From CAYVFC01 sp964450715 (GTDB lineage Bacteria; Myxococcota_A; Polyangia; Polyangiales; JAFGIB01), in contig CAYVFC010000185.1 of assembly GCA_964450715.1 (NCBI GenBank), forward strand, positions 1 to 13,918: a stretch of 13,918 nt of DNA. The letters run 5' to 3'. Below are positions 11,659-13,918 of the stretch, in pieces. A program made the position numbers and the translations under genes. The notes below the pieces were generated by a model. It ran no database searches, was not told the origin of the DNA, and worked only from the letters and a program-made list of their open reading frames with translations. Every line of letters starts with the position of its first letter. The first letter of the stretch is position 1.

Positions 11659-12657
11659 ATGATCGGGCGCTCCAAGCTGCTGGCCGGAAAATACGAGATC
11701 CTGGAGCCGATCGCCGAAGGCGGTATGGCCACGGTGTGGCGCGGGTACACGCACGGCGAGGCGGGGTTTCGGCGCAAGATCGCCATCAAGCGCATCCTGC
11801 AGAACCACGTCCAGGATCAGTCCTTTGCCTCCATGTTCGTGCACGAGGCGCACATCGTGGCCGAGCTCGCCCACCCCAACATCGTGCAGGTGCACGATTT
11901 CGGTCTCGACGAGTGGGGCAACTACTTCATCGTCATGGAGTGGGTCGACGGCCTGGGGATGGAGGAGTACGTCCGGAGCTTCATCGAGGCGAAGAGAGCC
12001 ACGCCCTGGCACCTGGTCTCGGCCATCTGCATCGAAGTGCTGCGCGCGCTCACCGCCGCCCACGAGCATCTGGACGAATTCGGGCGTCGCGCGCCCATCG
12101 TTCATCGCGACGTGAACCCGCGGAACATCCTGGTGGGGCTCAACGGGGTGGTCAAGCTGGCCGACTTCGGGCTCGCGCGCGCTATGAGCTCACAGCGCAG
12201 CACCGATCCGGGCATCGTCAAGGGAAAGCTCGCCTACATGGCGCCCGAGCTGCTGGAGGGAAACCGCCGGGCCGATGCCCTGACCGACATTTACAGCGCG
12301 GGCGTGGTGCTCTGGGAGGCCATCGCCGGTCAGCCGCTGTTCGGCGGCAGCAGCTCACACGTCGAGGTCGCCGAACGCGCGCTGGCGGCCGTGATCCCTC
12401 CCCTGGTCGACTATCGCAAGGACGTGCCCGGAGCCCTGGTCGACGTACTGCAGAGAGCGCTGACGCGCGACCGCAAGAAGCGCTACCAGACGACGCGTTC
12501 CATGGTCGAGGCGCTCAGCGCGGTGCTGCGCCGCTTTCCCGAGCCCACGGACGGCAATGCGCTGGCTATCAGCGTCAAGCAGGCCCGTAAACGCATTTCC
12601 GAAGCGCCGCCCGACACGTCCGAGGCGCGAAGCGCGACGCGGCCGGTGCAGCCGTAG
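11659..12657 (+). CDS. Soluble Hanks-type Ser/Thr protein kinase
   Basis: A 332-residue bacterial eukaryotic-like kinase; the catalytic domain covers about residues 12-295. Visible elements: glycine loop IAEGGMATVW (first Gly replaced by Ala19), VAIK-type lysine K44, alpha-C E63, catalytic loop HRDVNPRN (149-156, D151, N156), DFG (169-171) and APE (195-197). The K of HRDLKPxN is replaced by N, a change frequent in myxobacterial kinases, so activity is likely but not certain. The 35-residue tail is Pro/Ser/Arg-rich with no transmembrane helix or sensor domain, so it is a cytosolic kinase-only protein. Start: ATG at 11659; GTG at 11647 in the same frame would add four residues. Neither has a clear Shine-Dalgarno. 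It converges on the SOR-like lipoprotein gene with 25 bp between stops. Substrate unknown. Confidence 0.92.
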   Translation: MIGRSKLLAGKYEILEPIAEGGMATVWRGYTHGEAGFRRKIAIKRILQNHVQDQSFASMFVHEAHIVAELAHPNIVQVHDFGLDEWGNYFIVMEWVDGLGMEEYVRSFIEAKRATPWHLVSAICIEVLRALTAAHEHLDEFGRRAPIVHRDVNPRNILVGLNGVVKLADFGLARAMSSQRSTDPGIVKGKLAYMAPELLEGNRRADALTDIYSAGVVLWEAIAGQPLFGGSSSHVEVAERALAAVIPPLVDYRKDVPGALVDVLQRALTRDRKKRYQTTRSMVEALSAVLRRFPEPTDGNALAISVKQARKRISEAPPDTSEARSATRPVQP

Positions 12658-12682
12658 CCGTTACCGCCGAGTCAAGATTACG

Positions 12683-13462
12683 TCACTTCACCTCGATGAA
12701 GTCGACGTACTCTCCGTGGTAGATGCAGTGGGCCCAGATGCGGATCGTGTCCCCGGGCTTTACGTCCGCGGGTAGCCGGACCAGGTAGACGGTGTTCTTC
12801 CCGCCGTCCTCCTCGATGCTCCCGCCGCCCGCCACTAGATACTTGCCCGTGTCGTCCGCGCCCGCCTCGGGCCAGCCCGAGAATCGGGTCTCGCTCTCCT
12901 CTACCTGGCCTGCCGCGGCCTTGCGCACCCGGATCCAGTCATACCAGTGGCCTTCCGGGTAGGCCTTGGCGCCCTTGGGCGCGTTGGGATGCCGGGCGTA
13001 CCCCTTGGCCGGGTCGCCCCACATCAGCGCCAAATACCCCTCGGGCACCTCGAGCCCGCTGGTGTCCGCAATATAGGGTAAGTGCTTGCCCAGGTGCTTC
13101 TGCTCTCCGTCCGGACCGTTCACGTCCCCCAGGTAGCTCTCGGGAATGGCGCCGGCATTGCCCCGGTCGCGGTTGAAAGCGATCGCGTCCCATCTTTCGG
13201 GTCGGACCAGCGGCACCTCGACCGCGCCTTCGCTCTCGCCCTCGCGCCCACCGGCCGGCGCTTCGGCCGCGGTCCCGGGCTCGGCAGGGGTTTCCGGCGC
13301 GACGACTTCGACCCTGGTGGTGGATTTTTGGGCGGCTTCGCCATCGGGCGCCGCTTCGACCTTCCTGCACGGACAGCCCCCACAGCCGGCCGGCGCGAGC
13401 AGGGCGACGGTGAAGGTCAACAACACAACGGCGCGAGTCGTATCGATACGGTTCCGGTTCAT
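12683..13462 (-). CDS. Lipoprotein with a superoxide-reductase-like (class II SORL, neelaredoxin-type) domain
   Basis: A 259-residue exported protein. Residues 1-26 are a signal peptide (hydrophobic core VVLLTFTVALLAPAG) ending at C27, a lipobox-like site with Pro at -3, which is unusual; C30 and C32 follow. Residues 33-85 are an Ala/Glu/Pro-rich linker. Residues about 90-259 match the iron-binding domain of superoxide reductase: KHLPYI with K126/H127, ARHPN with H158, GHWYDWIRV with H172, and AHCIYHGE with C246 and H249. Pyrococcus SOR uses H16, H41, H47, C111 and H114 in the same motifs (KHVP, PHPN, EHHIRYI, CNIHG). The HPN-to-GHW gap is longer than in that enzyme. Predicted role: one-electron reduction of superoxide at a His4Cys iron centre, on the periplasmic face (inference). 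The ATG at 13462 has an AAAGGATGG-type site upstream; an upstream extension to 13564 is rejected because it precedes the signal peptide. Confidence 0.8.
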   Translation of the reverse strand: MNRNRIDTTRAVVLLTFTVALLAPAGCGGCPCRKVEAAPDGEAAQKSTTRVEVVAPETPAEPGTAAEAPAGGREGESEGAVEVPLVRPERWDAIAFNRDRGNAGAIPESYLGDVNGPDGEQKHLGKHLPYIADTSGLEVPEGYLALMWGDPAKGYARHPNAPKGAKAYPEGHWYDWIRVRKAAAGQVEESETRFSGWPEAGADDTGKYLVAGGGSIEEDGGKNTVYLVRLPADVKPGDTIRIWAHCIYHGEYVDFIEVK

Positions 13463-13633
13463 CGAACGTCCATCCTTTGTGACTGTGGTGGTTTGCACGG
13501 TTGGAAAGCCCCGCGAGGTTTGCACACGAATAACCCATTTCGCTTCCTCGTGCCACGGGGGCAAGACCGAGCAGAGGCGGTGGTCACCTATGCGGTCAGC
13601 GGCTATGCTTCGCGATATCCGAGGAGGTAGGCG
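13463..13633. promoter_or_regulatory. Divergent promoter region with a 9-bp direct repeat
   Basis: This 171-bp gap separates the divergent SOR-like and Gly-rich lipoprotein genes. GGTTTGCAC occurs at 13490-13498 and again at 13517-13525, 27 bp apart, both upstream of the SOR-like gene; it is a candidate pair of binding sites. No confident -35/-10 pair found. Confidence 0.3.
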
Positions 13634-13918
13634 ATGAAGCGTTTCGGCCCGTCACCGATACCGAGCTCGTCGTTGCCGTCGAAATGGCCGGCATTGCCGG
13701 CAACGATCGCAGTTGCTGCCATGGCAGTGGCGCTGACGGGGTGCGGCGACGATGACGACGGGGCGGGCGGAGCCGCCGGGTACGGTGGATATGCCGGCAG
13801 CACGCCGCTGTACGCCGGGTCAGGAGGCAGCTACTGGGCCGGCGCGGGCGGCGGCGGCATCGGAGGTACGGCGGGCGCGGCGGGCGCGGCCGGAAGCGCA
13901 GGCCAGGGCCGCGAGGGC
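13634..13918 (+). CDS. Gly/Ala-rich lipoprotein, N-terminal part only (cut by the window end)
   Basis: The frame is open from ATG at 13634 to the last base, 95 codons. The start is strongly supported by GAGGAGG at 13621-13627, 6 nt upstream. After a Pro/Ser-rich N-terminus (MKRFGPSPIPSSS) comes a hydrophobic stretch ATIAVAAMAVALTGC with a good lipobox LTGC and C37 as the lipid-anchor residue. It is followed by GDDDDG (Asp just after the Cys) and a low-complexity Gly/Ala/Ser/Tyr region (GYGGYAGS, GAGGGGIGG, GAAGAAGSAG). This layout is typical of large secreted lipoproteins of Myxococcota, where the Gly-rich segment links to a C-terminal domain not visible here. Function unknown. Confidence 0.75.
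   Translation, partial: MKRFGPSPIPSSSLPSKWPALPATIAVAAMAVALTGCGDDDDGAGGAAGYGGYAGSTPLYAGSGGSYWAGAGGGGIGGTAGAAGAAGSAGQGREG

Overview
High-GC bacterial DNA. A Myxococcota or related 'deltaproteobacterial' anaerobe or facultative anaerobe fits best. This is inferred from a Hanks-type Ser/Thr kinase with the HRDVNPxN catalytic loop, a Gly/Ala-rich lipoprotein with an Asp run after its lipid-anchor Cys, a soluble formate dehydrogenase complex, an Fe-S type Rrf2 regulator, and many palindromic intergenic repeats. No taxonomic marker gene is present.

Layout. 1-510: no convincing gene; a 51-bp tandem repeat (each unit can fold as a hairpin), then a pair of GC hairpins. 511-1407 (minus): a GNAT acetyltransferase fused to a CBS pair. 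It is divergent from a tight operon at 1708-8065 (plus): a NuoE-like [2Fe-2S] subunit, a 1057-residue protein joining a thioredoxin-like ferredoxin, NuoF and a GltD/SfrB-like flavoprotein, and a Cys-type molybdenum/tungsten formate dehydrogenase with a NuoG-like Fe-S N-terminus. 8242-10243 (plus): an Rrf2 regulator with a Cys cluster, then a soluble histidine kinase whose two PAS domains carry the same four-Cys pattern. 10244-10945: about 700 bp of noncoding DNA packed with perfect inverted repeats (19, 15, 11 and 19-bp arms). 10946-11299: a DsrE-family small protein. 11340-11500 (minus): a probable small gene split by a one-base frameshift. 11659-12657: a soluble Ser/Thr kinase. 12683-13462 (minus): a lipoprotein whose C-terminal domain matches the ligand pattern of the superoxide reductase iron site. 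13634-end (plus): the start of a Gly-rich lipoprotein cut by the window edge.

How it may work together (inference). Formate electrons would enter FdhA, pass along its Fe-S wire to the NuoE/NuoF FMN-NAD site, and could also reach the GltD-like FAD/NAD(P) module on the same chain, giving NADH, NADPH or a flavin-based split between carriers. Several neighbours look redox-linked: an Fe-S regulator, a Cys-PAS kinase, a DsrE protein and a superoxide-reductase-like lipoprotein. The GNAT-CBS protein could couple adenylate level to protein acetylation. Observations most worth following: the SOR-like lipoprotein, the three-part NuoF-GltD fusion, the duplicated Cys4 PAS sensor, and the palindrome cluster at 10338-10922.
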